DNA of 64,000 nt, from positions 1 to 64,000 of the forward strand of contig NZ_VUOH01000002.1 of NCBI RefSeq assembly GCF_015390235.1, written 5' to 3'. Positions 62,786 through 64,000 of the stretch are shown here, one piece after another (the first letter of the stretch is position 1; each line of letters opens with the position of its first letter). Below the pieces are notes generated by a model that did no database searches, was not told where the DNA came from, and was given only the letters and a program-made list of their open reading frames with translations. A program made the position numbers and the translations under genes. Source of the DNA: Quadrisphaera sp. INWT6. GTDB lineage: Bacteria > Actinomycetota > Actinomycetes > Actinomycetales > Quadrisphaeraceae.

Positions 62786-63789
62786 CGGAAGTACCTCCCC
62801 AGGGCGTCGATGGTCGCCATCTTGGTCGGTCCGAGCGGGTTGAGGACGGGGACGCGCACACCGGCGGCGTGGTACTCCTCCAGCTTGGCCGCGGCGTCCG
62901 CCGTCGTCCCGGCCGCGGCGACGCGGTGCACGGCCTCGTCGGGCACCAGCCGCATGGCGCGCTTGACGTCCTCGGGGCGCGCGGGCCAGCCCGCCACCTC
63001 CTGCAGGCGCGTCACCAGCTCCGCCTCGACGCCGCAGTGCTCGGCGATGTGGGGCTGCTGCATCAGGTACAGCGCGAGGAAGGCCCGGCACTCGTCGACG
63101 GCGGCGGCCGGATCGGCGTCGTCGACGGCCACGGCGACGGCCTGCGTCACGTCGAGGGAGGTGGTGCCGTCGGTGCGCTTCGCCACCCCCCGGCCGATGG
63201 CCGCGCTCGCGCCCTCGAGGTAGGAGACCGGCAGCAGGAAGTCGAGGTAGACGCCGTCCATCACCTCACCCGCCAGCTCGAGCATGCGGGGACCGACGGC
63301 GCCCGCGTAGACGGGGATGTCGACGGCGGTGTTCTCGGCGTACATCCGGTCGAAGCGGACGCCGTCCACGTGCACGAACTGGCCGTGATGAGTGACCTCC
63401 TCGTTCGCGAAGAAGCGCTTGAGCACGTCCACGTACTCGCGCATCGCGGTGACGGGCTTGGTCACGGGGGTGCCGACGCGACTGGCCAGCGGCTCCCACC
63501 ACGCCCCCAGCCCGCAGACCACGCGGCCGGGGGCCAGCTCGTCGAGCGTCTTGAACGTCACGGCCATGAGCGCGGCGTTGCGGGTCTTGTTGTTCACCAC
63601 CCCCGAGCCGATCCGCACGGTGCGCGTCCGCTCGGCGAGGATCGCCATCAGCGTGACCGCGTCGCGGGTGAGGCGGCCCTCGGCCACCCACAGCGAGTCG
63701 AAGCCGTGCTCCTCGGCCAGCTCGGCGGCGGCCCAGGTCTCGGACAGGGTGAAGCGCTCACCGAGGTGCACGCCGAGCTGGATGCGCAT
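62782..63789 (-). CDS. LLM-class flavin/F420-dependent oxidoreductase
   Basis: 335 residues, ATG 63789. Luciferase-like TIM barrel: MRIQLGVHLGERFTLSETW, EEHGFDSLWVAEG, RIGSGVVNN, and LGAWWEPLASRVG; the C-terminal half has MDGVYLDFLL. The pattern resembles F420-dependent methylene-H4MPT reductase-like LLM enzymes rather than RutA uracil monooxygenase, which is longer in its conserved N-terminus. Cofactor (F420 or FMN) cannot be decided from sequence. It sits between the hydantoinase-like gene and iclR, so it likely acts on the same ring substrate. Confidence 0.82.
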   Translation of the reverse strand: MRIQLGVHLGERFTLSETWAAAELAEEHGFDSLWVAEGRLTRDAVTLMAILAERTRTVRIGSGVVNNKTRNAALMAVTFKTLDELAPGRVVCGLGAWWEPLASRVGTPVTKPVTAMREYVDVLKRFFANEEVTHHGQFVHVDGVRFDRMYAENTAVDIPVYAGAVGPRMLELAGEVMDGVYLDFLLPVSYLEGASAAIGRGVAKRTDGTTSLDVTQAVAVAVDDADPAAAVDECRAFLALYLMQQPHIAEHCGVEAELVTRLQEVAGWPARPEDVKRAMRLVPDEAVHRVAAAGTTADAAAKLEEYHAAGVRVPVLNPLGPTKMATIDALGRYFR

Positions 63790-63842
63790 GGGGTCTCTTC
63801 TCTCGTGGGGGTCCGGGGCCGGGGCAGCCGTCAGGGCTGCGG

Positions 63843-64000
63843 TCAGGGCTGGCGGGAGCGGTGCAGGTAGGTGCCGCGTCCACGCCGCAGGCCGGGCGCC
63901 GGCTCGCCGTCGACCGAGACCAGCTCGCCGCGCGAGTAGACGGCGGCGGGCGCACCGGTGACGCGCATCTGCTCGTAGACGCTGTAGTCGGCCAGGCTGT
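63843..64000 (-). CDS. Hydantoinase/dihydropyrimidinase, C-terminal end (runs off right edge)
   Basis: The last ~52 residues: SLADYSVYEQMRVTGAPAA then VYSRGELVSVDGEPAPGLRRGRGTYLHR (quoted in parts) and a TGA at 63845-63843. ADYSVYEG…VxGxPxxVxSRGexVxxDGe…GrGxfl is the standard C-terminus of D-hydantoinases and dihydropyrimidinases, the cyclic amide hydrolases that open dihydrouracil or hydantoin rings to N-carbamoyl amino acids. The metal-binding residues lie off the window. It is 53 bp upstream of the LLM gene, same strand. Confidence 0.8.
   Translation of the reverse strand, partial: SLADYSVYEQMRVTGAPAAVYSRGELVSVDGEPAPGLRRGRGTYLHRSRQP

Noticed and set aside
62782..63789. Calling the LLM gene rutA (pyrimidine monooxygenase)
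   Set aside because: No rutB-G neighbours with Rut features, and the N-terminus and glycine motifs fit F420/FMN LLM reductases better. The hydantoinase points to a reductive, not Rut, route.

Overview
The window is very GC-rich chromosomal DNA from an actinomycete. The evidence is: near-saturated G/C at third codon positions; many GTG starts; the order tig-clpP1-clpP2-clpX; an F420-dependent glucose-6-phosphate dehydrogenase; a protein of the mycothiol-dependent Rv2466c type; an Mtb-type RpiB; and several apparently leaderless genes with a TANNNT box 6-8 nt before the start codon. A Kineosporiales-like genus is a guess only. I see no prophage, IS element, CRISPR array, rRNA or origin.

Layout. 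1-5.6 kb: the end of an SDR gene and a 1714-residue secreted protein with 13 fibronectin-III domains and a beta-propeller. 5.6-13.6 kb: housekeeping genes valS, clpX, clpP2, clpP1 and tig, plus tRNA-Pro and tRNA-Gly. 14.1-17.0 kb: amino-sugar operon nagB-nagA-deoR with an inverted-repeat operator. 17.4-27 kb: a sulfur block. A SAM riboswitch leads into a sulfonate-type ABC importer (ssuBAC), translationally coupled to an acetyl-CoA synthetase, followed by O-acetylhomoserine sulfhydrylase, a CoA-binding protein and a cystine-like amino-acid ABC importer. 27-51 kb: ordinary chromosomal genes, including a Rieske/FAD reductase, zinc alcohol dehydrogenase, MFS pump, GGDEF-EAL protein, PP2C phosphatase, Nei glycosylase, rpiB, pepN, an Eis-type acetyltransferase, malQ, prolyl oligopeptidase, MscS channel, SDR enzymes and a truncated haemoglobin. 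50.5-64 kb: all genes run leftward, and 53-64 kb is a catabolic gene cluster.

The most unusual part is 53.07-64 kb. It holds the C-terminus of a hydantoinase/dihydropyrimidinase, an LLM-class flavin/F420 enzyme, an IclR regulator, a THI5-type ABC importer with two permeases, two carbon-nitrogen hydrolases, a PF06684 protein, a class III aminotransferase and an F420-dependent glucose-6-phosphate dehydrogenase homologue. Many of these overlap by 1-4 bp. I read it as import and stepwise ring-opening, decarbamoylation and transamination of a pyrimidine- or hydantoin-like compound, with F420/flavin enzymes where dihydropyrimidine dehydrogenase would normally be. The binding-protein gene carries a one-base frameshift at a C5 run.

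The intergenic DNA carries repeat families. Family A is ~95-bp imperfect inverted repeats at three loci. Family B is a ~30-bp unit repeated at least nine times at three loci, twice with an exact 42-bp period. A third set of hairpins shares a GTGATCATGG core. Most intergenic gaps here are short; the notable longer ones (11.29-11.53, 13.57-14.10 and 17.0-17.56 kb) are described below.
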